DNA from: Eucalyptus grandis
Taxonomy: Eukaryota > Streptophyta > Magnoliopsida > Myrtales > Myrtaceae
Assembly (NCBI RefSeq): GCF_016545825.1
Contig: NC_052616.1
Span: 58,115,278 to 58,179,277, forward strand
Direction of reading: 5' to 3'
Length of the DNA stretch: 64,000 nt
Positions 11,482 through 25,706 of the stretch are shown piece after piece (position 1 is the first letter of the stretch; the number at the start of each line of letters is the position of its first letter). The position numbers and the translations under genes were made by a program. The notes under the pieces are model-generated. The model was not told where the DNA came from and ran no database searches. It worked only from the letters and a program-made list of their open reading frames with translations.

Positions 11482-14137
11482 CGTCGCGACCTAAATTTTC
11501 AGGGGCAATCCTAAAGTTTAGATTAATGGATTACTAAGTCCTAAGACTTGGCTCGGACCCTCCCAAGTCCTACCAATCGCGACTTGAAATTAATCTATTT
11601 AAACATGCAATTCTATTCAATTTGGAGCCGCCACTAATCAATTAGGTTGATTAGAAACCCAAATAAAGTATGGGAGAATACTTTATTTTTACGAACCAGA
11701 GATTCAATAGGTCCGGGGACATGGTTACGCTAGATTAGTCTAACGCCCTTTCAGTACCTTTTATTTTAATTTTAAAAAAAATATTTTGCAGGCAATATTG
11801 ATTAATTTAAACCTAAGTTACTAACATGCAAATGGTGGTCATGCGGGTGCGCAATCAATAAAATAACATTCAAATAAAAATACTAATAAAAATGCATGTC
11901 CTAAACATGATTTCTAAATGACATGACACCTAATTTTTCCTTTTCTTTTAAAAAAATTTAATTATATGCAATCTTAATCTAAATTTAATATGCATGGATT
12001 TTACTTTAATGATATGCGAGATGTAATTTATATGGTATGACTTAAACTTATTACTATATGTATGCAATCTAATTTTTATAATCCTAAATATGCGTATGCT
12101 ACATGATATGGGATGAATGACATGATGTTTCTACATGCATGCTCTTTTTTATGATTTTTTTATGATGATTCATTTTTTAATGCATATATGCAACCTATGC
12201 TAAATAATGATGATATGAGATTAATTATGAATTAACCTATTAACTAACCAAGGAAATGACTTTTGTGTTTTCTTCTTCTTTTTTAATATGACTTAATAAT
12301 TCTTATTTAAAAATAATATAACGATGGAATACTAATCTTTGTTTTTTTTTTTATTATTTTAAAAACTACATGATGGGAATATTAAAACATTAATCTATGA
12401 CCTACTAACTAGAGTGCAACATGTGGTGTGATTTATATGACCTAAATACCATTTTTATTTCTTCTTTTTTTTTTTATTAAAGGAAAATCATCCTAATTCT
12501 AAATGAATCTTACAAAATGCAAAAGCTTTAAATATGAAATGCATATGGACCTAAGTACTTAAATTCTAGATATGCATAATATGTGAGGAGCAAATAATGA
12601 TGATGCACCAAAATATAATTCATCAATGTATATCAATGACATATATCTTAATGCAAGTCAATAATGCAAAGCAAACCATAAATTTATCATAAAAGATTAA
12701 AATAATCAAAAATCTAACCCGACGTCTCGCGGCTTAATATTTTTGATTATCATAACTTAATATGACAAATTTTCCAATTGGATAATAAATCAAAACAAAT
12801 CAAGTTAGAATAAAAATAATAAGTAAATAATAATAAAATAAAAAACTATGAAACCAAATACCTAAAAATTTACCTAGTCTAACTCACGGTGGGACTTGAA
12901 GAAATGGCGAGGAAGCAGTAATGGCTGAACTGCGATGGTGGCTCGCTGTTCGGAACAAGGGCTATCCGTCGGAGCTCCGGCGAGGTTCGGAAGTCACCAG
13001 ACCTGCAGCAAAAGAGAGGAGGCAGCAAATGGTCCTGTTCGGGCGTGGAGCCGGCGTCGGTTGCTGCAGAGGTGAGGATGCGAGCTGTGGTAGCGGCAGC
13101 GGTGCTGCGAATGCACGAGCAAGCAGAAGGTCGCGGTGAAGCAAGCCTCGGATACTGGTGCAGGCGGAGCAGCAGGGCTTCGGTGCGGCGGTGGACGGTA
13201 GGAGCTCGAGGCGGTGGCGTCGGGTGTCGCCCGGGAGGGCAGCACGGCGAGAAGTCCGGCGGCTGGGTCGGAGGAGGGCTCGCGGGCTGGTGCGTCGGAG
13301 GCGTCGGTTCGGCGTCAGGCGCCGCGGCTGCTGGCGTTGCGACGAGCAGCAGGTGAGGTGGACTTCGGCTACGGGGACATCGAGGTGATGCAGGGGCGTC
13401 GGGCACCGGACTGAGGCGGAGTAGCGCGGGCTACTGGGCGAAGTGGACGGCGGTGGTCGTCGGGATCGCGATTTGCAGCAGCGAGGAGTGTGGGGTCGTC
13501 GTGAGGGTGCTCGCGGCTGTGGAGTTCCGGCGGCAGATGCTGGTGGAGTTGAGCGGCGGTGCGAGCGGAGGATCTTGGACCGGCGGCGATGTGGGGGCGC
13601 AGGAGCGGCGGCAGCAGTCTTGGCAGCGGGGAAGAAATGGGCAGCAGGGACAGAAACTTACGAGGAAGATGAACAGTAGTCCATCTTTTTGCCCATTTTT
13701 TTTTACTTTCTCTCACCTGACACTTTTTCTCACCTGTCTCTCTCTCTGCCGATCCCTCAGATGTCCCCCTCACTCTCACTTTTTGCTTTCCCTCACGTCA
13801 CCTCTCTCTGTATCTTCTCTTCTCTCCACCTTTTCTTTTGACTTTTCTCCTCTTCTTCTTTTGTTTTTCCTTTCTCCCTTTTTTCTTCGACCAACAATCA
13901 AGAGAACCCCCCAAGGTGAAGAAGAACCCCTCTATTTATAAAGCGAAAATTCGAGTTTGTTTCGCCGGTAGAGATTTTTGCTCAACCTCTCGCCGGTGGA
14001 GATTTTCGCTCAACTTCTCCAACAAAGAAATGGCTCCAAAATCCGGCTGTTGAATTATTTTGAATTCAAAATTTCTTTTCAAAATTTCCCTCTAATCTTT
14101 TATTTTCTAAAAATTGAATCTAAATTAGGTGTCAACA
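11482..14137 (-). repeat. 5' LTR of the minus-strand Ty3/gypsy element
   Basis: This is a near-identical copy of 2902-5547. Its inner terminal base is C (11482) where the other LTR has T, so one end no longer reads as a perfect TG/CA terminus. Small indels in homopolymers and in the GC-rich block are the main differences. In element sense the promoter lies near 13940. Confidence 0.9.
13933..13940 (-). promoter_or_regulatory. TATA box of the Ty3/gypsy 5' LTR
   Basis: The minus strand reads TATAAATA within GCTTTATAAATAGAGG. The same motif is at 5343-5350 in the other LTR. Transcription would start some 25-35 bp further along the minus strand and cross the GC-rich leader. Confidence 0.55.
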
Positions 14138-14142
14138 GTTAT

Positions 14143-15900
14143 GAAATTCTCTGGTTTGTGTTTTGTATAAAAGTTTGGTTATAAGTTTCAATATGAAAAA
14201 TATGGCATTGCTTTTCTATCCCATTGATTTACTATCTGGGGATTTATAACTGCTTCCGCATATGCTTAATAAATGAAATGGTCGGTGATATAAAGTTCTG
14301 GGATATCGCATTATAAAATCGACCAATATAGAAGGATGTGTGCGTGCCCGAAGATCGGGGAGTGACAAAATGACAAAATTATGAAACTCGATATAGGATA
14401 GATGAAAGTGAAGAATACCTTGAGTGTGTTGTGGTTAAACTTTTCAATGATTCTTGAAGTAGTTTTGCTAGTATTAGGTGCACAAACATGACTAAATAGA
14501 GATAAATGCGAGAAAGAGAAATCAGGCACAACGTTTATCTTGTTTTACCCTTAAATTAGAGTTATATTTAGTAGAGGATTCCGCTATATTAATACATCCC
14601 ACCTCTCTCTACATAACTCTCAATTATAAGAGAAATATATTATATATAAGTGGCACAAGAAAACCTTAGGAGCCGAGAAGACCCTAGGCCACTTAGTAAT
14701 TATTTTTGAACTCAAGTCCAACCAATAAAATATGGATCAAACTATAAAATTCCTCTGGCTGCCCAAGGGCATTGCCCCCTGCAATCATCGTGCTTTCTTG
14801 TTGATGGGGAGTATGATCCACACTTCAACAAATTTTTTGAGTTTTGCGTCTATAAGTTTATGAATGACCTTTATATAATTTTAAAAATGACGGTCAAAAT
14901 AGGCCTACTTCTTGCTTAAACATACTTACTGACCGACTAATGCAGTAACATTATAGTGGGTCTTCAAATAACCATGACATTTGTGACAACACTCGCTTTC
15001 ATGACTTCGAAGCTTACTTATTTAAGATAGATTGTCTTGATAAAAGTATGTGTCGCTTTCTCATCGGCTAAGATTAACGAGAAATATAATTAACATCCAA
15101 CTACGCTTTTTTATCTACCCTTCTGTCATACGGACTTGACATTTTCAAGAAAAGCTGGCAAAACTTGAACCCACATCAAATTGACTCGCCCACACATTAT
15201 AGCCAATTTGAAGGAAAAAACAAAAAGTGAAATGCTAAAAAATTAAGTTGACTCGATCGCAAAAATAATGAACTCAATCCAGAGCTGTCCAATGCGAAAT
15301 TTGGAAACCGACCCGACCCAACCCAAAACAACCCCATACTCTTTGAATCCGAGAAAACTCCATTTCAAGAAATGGTCAAACCTGAAACAACTCAAAGATT
15401 TGACTTGACAATCCCCTCCCTCTGGGGCCATTCTATAGTTTGCTAATTAATTTTTCGTATAAGATATAGTCTGGCAAATCAATATCAAATGGCCTTTCAT
15501 AACAAGAGCATATCATATGTAATCCGAATAGGGTTTGCCAATAAATACGAATAAGTAATTAATTATTTTTATGAAAGATATCACGAAAAGATAATACTAT
15601 GTGAGTTATAAGTGGGAATGGGTAGGAGGTCTAACTATTTGGGCTAGCCAAATTGATAAAAGAGGCTCACAGGCAGTGGCGCATGTCACATGTGGTAATA
15701 GTATATACTTTTTAAAATTGTCATTCTCGTTATTTAAATATTTATTTGCAATATACCGTATTCATTTCCGCATTTCTGCCACTAAAAGTGATTCTACTTC
15801 AGGAACGTACGGACGAAGTGATGTGATGTATCAATTTGACATATACAAATTCAAATAGAAAAGGTCATCCTCATGGGCGGAATCAACTCCTTGTGTTCTA
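14143..15900. other. Upstream region of copy A, non-coding; left part of duplication unit 1
   Basis: From about 14355 this matches 29190-30740 upstream of copy C: shared GATGAAAGTGAAGAATA, GCCGAGAAGACCCTAG and CATGACATTTNTGACA-type segments in the same order. No open frame of interest is present. Before 14355 the sequence belongs to the older repeat that hosted the Ty3/gypsy insertion. Confidence 0.6.
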
Positions 15901-15970
15901 CGGTCAAATTTTCAACAATTCCGACCACTTCTCATTTTACATCGCGTACGCGGACTTCGCATGTATAAAT
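15901..15970 (+). promoter_or_regulatory. Core promoter of copy A
   Basis: A CGCGTACGCG palindrome (15943-15952) lies 11 bp upstream of TATAAAT (15964-15970). An inverted W-box core (GGTCAA, 15902-15907) is further upstream. The same arrangement precedes copies C, F and G. The TATA box overlaps the ATG at 15961, so that ATG cannot be the normal translation start; the start at 16075 leaves a 5' leader of roughly 80 nt. Confidence 0.7.
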
Positions 15971-16074
15971 GCGCACCCCAGAGAACCTCCAACCTCCATA
16001 ACCAAAGCCACTCCAATCCTCAAGCAATCCTCTCAAAACCATCGCATTATACACTCGAAAAACACAAAAAGTTA

Positions 16075-17367
16075 ATGGCCGCTTTACAAGCTTCATCTCT
16101 CTTGGTTTCTTCTTCTTCCTCCTCCTCCTCTTCAGGTTGTTCTTCAAAGCGAACGACCACCACTTCGATCCAACTCACAAAGCCCTCGAAACTCAGCCTT
16201 GTGAATGATGCAAGCGCTGTGATCACGAAGAAGCTAGTCGAGGAATTGAGCACCAGGAATGGTTACCCCTTCGCGGAGCCACTACAAATGGACGTCAGCC
16301 GGAAAGATCGGGTTTTGGAGCCGCGCCTATCGCCTACTTCTTCGGTTGAAATGACGAAGAAGCTCTATGCAATCTTGGAGGCTGTCGAAGATAGAGTGGA
16401 GATGCACAATAACATCGGGGAGCAGCGAGACAACTGGAATAAGCTCCTGTTGAACTCAGTCAACATGATGACTTTCACTGCCACCACCACGGCTGCGATG
16501 GCTGCAGCTGCGCCGGCTCCGTCGCTGAGAGTATGCTCCGCTCTCTTGTTTACAGCGGCCACTGGCATGTCCCTCGTGATGAGCAAAATCCAGCCCTCAC
16601 AGCTGGCTGAAGAGCAACGCAATGCCTCGAGGTTGTTCAAGCAGCTCTGCAGCGAGATCAAGTCAATGCTTGTGCTCCGATCTCCAAAAGAAACAGACGT
16701 GAAGGAGACGATGGAAAAGGTGCTGGCCCTTGATAGGGCTTATCCGCTGCCTCTGCTCGGAGGGATGCTCGAGAAGTTCCCTGCGAAATTTGAGCCCACT
16801 GCGTGGTGGCCTAGGGTTTCCAACAACAGCTGCCGATCCCAAGGGCGGAAAACTTTTGTAAACAGTGAGCGAAATGGATGGAGCGAGGACCTAGAAGTGG
16901 AGATGAGGGCGATCGCCCAAGTGCTCAAGAGCAAAGACAAGCAAGACTACCTGAGGCTTGGGAATCTGGTGCTTAAATTGAATAAGATGTTAGCGATTTC
17001 AGCTCCTTTTCTAACCAGCATTGCTGCGGCTGGCTCGGCCCTTGGTGGCTCGACGGCCACAATGGTGGCGGCCATCGCAGGGGCAATGGCTGCGATCGTT
17101 AACAGCTTCGAGCACGGAGGCCAAGTCGGTATGGTCGTGGAGATGTACAGAAACTGTTCAGGGTTCTTCGAGCTTATGGAAGAGATGATCGAAGCGACAC
17201 TTGAAGAGCGAGACTACAGCAAGAGAGAGAACGGACAGATGTTCGAGATGAAGTTGGCGATGAAGCTGGGGCGGAGCTTGTCGGAGCTCCGAGACTTGGC
17301 AAGAAAGTCAATGGCTTCTTGTATAGAAGGGACTGAAGTAGATGAGTTTGGGAGCAAGCTTTTTTGA
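16075..17367 (+). CDS. Copy A: At4g22030-like protein, 430 aa, intact, single exon
   Basis: The start ATG is conserved in sequence context with copies B-E and G, and the frame is open to TGA. Residues 1-45 are Ser/Thr-rich then basic with almost no acidic residues, like an organelle transit peptide. Residues 92-125 form a helix-like region with VEDRVEMHNNIGEQRDNW. Hydrophobic segments lie at about 130-148 and 151-170, followed by QPSQLAEEQRNASRLFKQL. An AWWP motif is at 243-246, an Ala/Gly-rich hydrophobic stretch at about 307-343, and a charged helical C-terminus ends EVDEFGSKLF. I recognise the family as 'probable F-box protein At4g22030', but no F-box is visible and its biochemical role is unknown. 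The hydrophobic segments suggest membrane association. It is convergent with copy B. Confidence 0.8.
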   Translation: MAALQASSLLVSSSSSSSSSGCSSKRTTTTSIQLTKPSKLSLVNDASAVITKKLVEELSTRNGYPFAEPLQMDVSRKDRVLEPRLSPTSSVEMTKKLYAILEAVEDRVEMHNNIGEQRDNWNKLLLNSVNMMTFTATTTAAMAAAAPAPSLRVCSALLFTAATGMSLVMSKIQPSQLAEEQRNASRLFKQLCSEIKSMLVLRSPKETDVKETMEKVLALDRAYPLPLLGGMLEKFPAKFEPTAWWPRVSNNSCRSQGRKTFVNSERNGWSEDLEVEMRAIAQVLKSKDKQDYLRLGNLVLKLNKMLAISAPFLTSIAAAGSALGGSTATMVAAIAGAMAAIVNSFEHGGQVGMVVEMYRNCSGFFELMEEMIEATLEERDYSKRENGQMFEMKLAMKLGRSLSELRDLARKSMASCIEGTEVDEFGSKLF

Positions 17368-19103
17368 CTCCTTTGCACAAAGACGTTCGGTGTACATATT
17401 TTATGTATATTTTGCGGCGGAGAAAGATAGATGATCGAAGTATCGAAATTTTTATTTCCCTTTTTAATTATTGAAATGGATATGTGCTTTAATCTAGCTC
17501 GACACAATATAACTTTTTTTCACGATGTGGACGCGATCCAATGGTTGAATTCTTTAATGTCTTCCGCCGAAAGCGGCTTTGAATTTTCCGATGGTGTTGA
17601 CCTCATTGGCACATGCAGACTCTCTTTGCCCTTTGTTTTTGGGCGCTGACTTTTTGCTTTGCTGTCCCACTTAGAACAGCAATTTAATCATATCTTAGTC
17701 CTTGATCAGAGTGTTTAAAATAGCACGCGGAGTGTAGGGAGGCCAGACGCGTGCCCCGTGGATAAACGTCGTTTGATACTTTAACAAAACATTTTTACAT
17801 GCTAGAAGGTCCAACCTAAAGATTAAGCTAATAGATGGAGGAAGACTAAATAAAACTCATAAATAAGCGACGTAGAATGCTTTAACAACTTCAATCTTTT
17901 GCGTCAAACATTATAGCTTAAAATCGGTTTTGCCCTCACTGAGCTTGTTCATGAAATGCTCGAGTTACTGCTCTGTTCGAGTTCAAGCTCGAGCGTAACT
18001 TGAGCATTCCACTACAGAATATATGTTCCTAGTAATCTTTTGCTGCCCCCGAACTATTACACACATTATATAGATTGCCTCGTATTTTAATTAATTGTGA
18101 CACCTTCTCTACTATATAAATCAACATCGTGATAATTACTCTCGAACAATCGTAAACTAATTAAGACCATCTCCCCTAAATCAACTTAGTCATAGTAGTC
18201 TGAACATACAATAGTACAAGGACGAATTTGCAGAAAAATTGGTCATAAAATGGAAAAAGAGGGGAAAAAACACACGCGTACGCGCATGGGTGTCGCCCCT
18301 CACGTGTTCAACATCAGCTGATCTCGAATGATTCGAGGTTTGAGGCTAAAATTGAATGACATAGCATGTTATTTCTGACTGGAGCGTCGTCGTTTTCCAG
18401 GCCATTTTGCATCCTGTCTCTCCCATTCCCATAAGATTCAACGGTCCACTGCTTTGTTGTTTTCTTGAAGTTCACATTTTGCATGACTTTTTTACCATAA
18501 GGAAGTATACCTCCTACAACGCGGGAGGAATTTCAAAGGATCATGGAGGAACGGATTCTTGATCTCTTGATGACCTTAGGATGACAAGGGAGTCGGTCTC
18601 ACCCGTTTGATCGTAGAGTCCTTAGATTTTTGTATGTTGCGACATTTTATGTAGAGGTTATGAAAAGTTACTGTGAAATTACGGCCAATTATAGATCCGA
18701 GAATTCCTTTCTCGAGAGATTTTGTATGGAAGTCATGAAAAGTTACCAGAAATTATGGCCGGTCCAGATCCGGGGATTCCTTTCTCGAAAGAATTTGTAT
18801 AGAAGTTATGAAAAGTCTCTCTCTCAAAAAAATTTATCAGCACAGAAAAAAACCATCTTCTTTTTTATAATAAATAATCGTCACATATGCTCTAGTACCA
18901 TAATTAATGTGTCTCCAAAGGTAAATCCAAGTGGAATTTGAGTGAATAATTTTCAATTTAGTCAAAAATCAAAGTTAAACCAAAATGAGCAATTTAAGCT
19001 CCTATTCTTTGTTACAAGAATCAAGGAATGAAAGAATCATGTTAATGAGCCTAACTTGTACATGTTACATTATGTACTCCACTAATCTTGCTCAAAGAGA
19101 GTT
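17368..19103. other. Spacer between convergent copies A and B
   Basis: This 1.7-kb stretch without a gene holds both 3' ends. Its sequence recurs between C and D and between F and E, so the convergent pair was duplicated as a block. The spacer contains the 80-bp tandem repeat at 18615-18815. No conserved RNA gene was recognised. Confidence 0.65.
18615..18815. repeat. Imperfect tandem repeat in the A/B spacer, about 80 bp x 2.5
   Basis: Units share TATGAAAAGTTA, a GATCCGNGNATTCCTTTCTC-type segment and GAATTTTGTATNGAAG-like words. Equivalent repeats occur at about 34567-34760 (C/D spacer) and 55495-55680 (F/E spacer), so the array predates the block duplication. Confidence 0.6.
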
Positions 19104-20402
19104 TCAGAAAAGCTTGCTTCCGAACTCGTCCACCTCAGTCCCTTGTAGACAAGAAGCCATTGATTTTCTTGCCAGGTCTCGAAGCTGCGACAAGCTCCGC
19201 CCCAGCTTCATCGCCACCTTCAACTCGAACATCTCTGCCTTCTCTCGCTTATCGTAGTCTCTCTCCTCGAGCGTCGCTTCGATCGTCTCTTCCATGAGCT
19301 TGAAGAACCCCGCGTTGTTTCTGTACATGTCAACGACCATGCCGACTTGTGCTCCATGCTCGAAGCTGTTGACAATAGCCGCCATTGCACCGGCGATGGC
19401 TGCCACCATTGTGGCTGTTGAGCCACCGAAGGCTGAGCAGGCTGTGGCGATGCCGGTGAGTAGAGGACCCAAAACTGCCAACATCTTATTCAATTTTAGA
19501 GCTAAATTTCCTAGCCTCAAGTAGTCTTTCTTGTCTTTGCTCTTTAGGACTTGGACGATTGCTCTCATCTCCACTTCCAGCTCCTCGCTCCATCCGTTTC
19601 GCTCGGTGTTCGTGAAGGTTTTGTGCCCTTGGGATTGGCGGCGGTTGCCGGAAACCATTGGCCACCACACAGCGGGCTCAAATTTCGCAGGGAACTTCTC
19701 GATCATCTTCCCAAGCAGAGCCAGCGGAAAAGCTCTATCAAGCGCCAGCACCTTCTCCATCGTCTCCTTAACGTCTGACTCAATCGGAGATTGCTGCACG
19801 AGCATCGACTTTATCTCGCTCTGAAGCTGCTTGAACAACCTTGAGGCATTGCGTTGCTCTTCAGCCAGCTGTGAGGGCTGGATTTTGCTCATCACGAGTG
19901 ACATCCCGGTGGCGGCTGTAAATAAGAAAGCAGAGCATGCTCTCAGTGATGGAGCCGGCACAGCCGCAGCCATCGCTGCTGTGGCGGCGGCAGTGAGGGT
20001 CATCGTGTTGACTGAGTTCAATAGGAGCTTGTTCCAGTTGTCCCGCTGCTTGCCGATGTTATCGTGCATCTCCACTCTATCTTCAACAGCCTCCAGAATC
20101 GCATAGAGCTTCGTGGTTGTTTCGATAGAAGAAGTAGGCGATCGGCCAGGTGAACGGCGCGCCTCAGAAGGACTAACTTTCTCCACGACCTCCATTTGCA
20201 AGGGCTCCGTGATGGTGTAACCGTTCCTGTTGCTGAACTCCTCCACCAGCTTCCGCGTCATCGCCGAGCTCGCATTGGAGAGGCGGAGTTGAGGGAGCTT
20301 CGGGACATGGATCGAAGCGGAGACCCTTCTCTTCGAAGGACAACCCGAACAACCCGAAGAGGAAGAAGGGATCAAGAGTGAGGAAGCTTGCAAAGCGGCC
20401 AT
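19104..20402 (-). CDS. Copy B: At4g22030-like protein, 432 aa, intact, single exon
   Basis: The ATG is at 20402 on the minus strand; the codon before it is TTG, so the frame should not be extended. The protein has the family layout: a Ser-rich, basic N-terminus (GCPSKRRVSASIHVPKL), the VEDRVEMHDNIGKQRDNW helix, paired hydrophobic segments, QPSQLAEEQRNASRLFKQL, a VWWP motif and the EVDEFGSKLF end. It differs from copy A by clade markers shared with D and E: DYDKREKAEMFE, MASCLQGTE and an extra acidic-basic N-terminal block near SPSEARRSPGRSPTS. It is tail-to-tail with A. Function is as for copy A and unproven. Confidence 0.8.
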   Translation of the reverse strand: MAALQASSLLIPSSSSGCSGCPSKRRVSASIHVPKLPQLRLSNASSAMTRKLVEEFSNRNGYTITEPLQMEVVEKVSPSEARRSPGRSPTSSIETTTKLYAILEAVEDRVEMHDNIGKQRDNWNKLLLNSVNTMTLTAAATAAMAAAVPAPSLRACSAFLFTAATGMSLVMSKIQPSQLAEEQRNASRLFKQLQSEIKSMLVQQSPIESDVKETMEKVLALDRAFPLALLGKMIEKFPAKFEPAVWWPMVSGNRRQSQGHKTFTNTERNGWSEELEVEMRAIVQVLKSKDKKDYLRLGNLALKLNKMLAVLGPLLTGIATACSAFGGSTATMVAAIAGAMAAIVNSFEHGAQVGMVVDMYRNNAGFFKLMEETIEATLEERDYDKREKAEMFELKVAMKLGRSLSQLRDLARKSMASCLQGTEVDEFGSKLF

Positions 20403-20505
20403 CAATGGAGGCGATCGGTCTTGTGTCGTCGGTTTGGAGAGGGATTGGTTGAGAATCTGGAGTGGGTTTGGCTATGGATGTTGGAGGTTCCCATGTCGGT
20501 TTGCA

Positions 20506-20595
20506 CTTATATAAGCTGGAGCAAGGGACGTGAAAGCGAGGGAGAAGAGGTCGTAGCTGCGGAAAACTTTGACTAAGGAACGCAGGGGTTTGACT
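20506..20595 (-). promoter_or_regulatory. Promoter of copy B: TATA region and two W-box cores
   Basis: CTTATATAAG (20506-20515) is a palindromic TATA region about 104 bp upstream of the start. TTGACT cores occur at 20569-20574 and 20590-20595, 74-84 bp further upstream. TTGAC is the known WRKY-factor core, but activity here is only inferred. The same layout precedes copies D and E. No CGCG palindrome is present. Confidence 0.6.
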
Positions 20596-20599
20596 CAGC

Positions 20600-24775
<4,176 letters not shown>

Positions 24776-24802
24776 ATCCAATGTAGCGTCCAAATGAGAG
24801 AA

Positions 24803-25318
24803 TGTTGGAAATTTCCTATAATATGGGCTTACATTAATTAATTAAAATTATTTTAAATAATTGGGTTAATGGATATTCAATATTTGTTAAACCCTTAAGT
24901 GATTTTATTCAATTGGGTTTTGATATCTATTAATAATGAGTTTAGTTGAGCAGCAAAGTGTAGGCAATTGTGTTTAACTGAAGTCTGTAATGGGAAAGGC
25001 CTAGTTGACACGCTATTGATTAGAGTTTGCTAGGTCTTCTCTCTAGCCTATAAAAGGGTAGTTATACCTATCAGTTGTTTAATCCCATTGAAAGCTGTTA
25101 TATTAAAATAGGTCATAGAGAAGATGATCTGGCATTCCAATAGATTTTTAATTATTAGGTTGATTTATTTTTCTTCAAGCGAAGTAATTACTCAAATATA
25201 TACGTTTTAATTCCGTTGTGCTTATCGATTTCGGTGTTTTACAGTCATATATTAATCTGATTGTTCTTGATTAATTAATTATTTATGTGAATAATTTTCT
25301 ACACATAATTCTAATTTG
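24803..25318. mobile_element. Possible LTR or TRIM remnant
   Basis: The stretch starts TGTTGGAAATTTCC and contains CCTATAAAAGGG, which looks like an LTR promoter. GAGAA occurs at 24798-24802 and again at 25319-25323. However, the right end does not read CA, so the boundaries are doubtful. It sits just outside the end of the B/D duplication. Confidence 0.35.
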
Positions 25319-25348
25319 GAGAAACCATGAAAGAGGGAGGGAGGAAGG

Positions 25349-25351
<3 letters not shown>

Positions 25352-25393
<42 letters not shown>

Positions 25394-25446
25394 TGTGGAA
25401 GACGGCAAGTGTTCTTCTTGGTCTCTGTGACTCTGCAGATCTCATC

Positions 25447-25502
<56 letters not shown>
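25352..25502. repeat. (GA)n and (CT)n microsatellites in inverted arrangement
   Basis: A GA run (about 25352-25390) is followed after about 59 bp by a CT run (about 25450-25502), so the two can pair as a hairpin. Reading frames made of RE or LS repeats across it are artefacts. Confidence 0.9.
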
Positions 25503-25506
<4 letters not shown>

Positions 25507-25706
25507 ACACTCTTCATCTCTTTCTACTGGCTTTGCTTTTCTTGTTTTCTCCAAGGCATGTTCTTGTTTTAGCCTCTCAGTTGGGACCCACCCTTGACCT
25601 CCTCTTCTCCTTCCCCCATCATGATCTCCACATTCTCCTTCACCCTCATGCTTCTCCATTCCTCCTGATCTACAACACACACAAACATTCTCTCCCTCTA
25701 GAAAAG

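Larger units (their letters stand above)
2902..14137 (-). mobile_element. Ty3/gypsy-type (Tat/Ogre-like) non-autonomous LTR retrotransposon, 11.2 kb
   Basis: Two near-identical direct repeats of about 2.65 kb (2902-5547 and 11482-14137) bound the element, and GTTAT occurs on both outer sides (2897-2901, 14138-14142). The minus orientation follows from two signals. Next to the LTR end at 11482 the minus strand reads a tRNA-Arg-type primer site (GGCGACTCCG core). Next to 5547 it reads the polypurine tract AAAGAGGGGCAGC followed by TGTTGACAC. Long LTRs, this primer type and an extra ORF before gag are known features of Tat/Ogre elements. Protease, reverse transcriptase and integrase are absent, so the element is non-autonomous. 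Confidence 0.85.

Noticed and set aside
15961..16074. Upstream ATG extending copy A by 38 codons
   Set aside because: The ATG overlaps the TATA box, and the paralogues start at the equivalent of 16075.
16075..17367. F-box domain in the gene family
   Set aside because: No F-box-like leucine/proline/tryptophan pattern was seen; the name comes only from family annotation.
20403..20405. Extra N-terminal residue for copy B (and for D at 36414-36416)
   Set aside because: The codon is TTG; the conserved ATG follows immediately.
24803..25318. Confident solo LTR call based on the GAGAA pair
   Set aside because: The right end lacks CA, so it is kept only as a low-confidence remnant.
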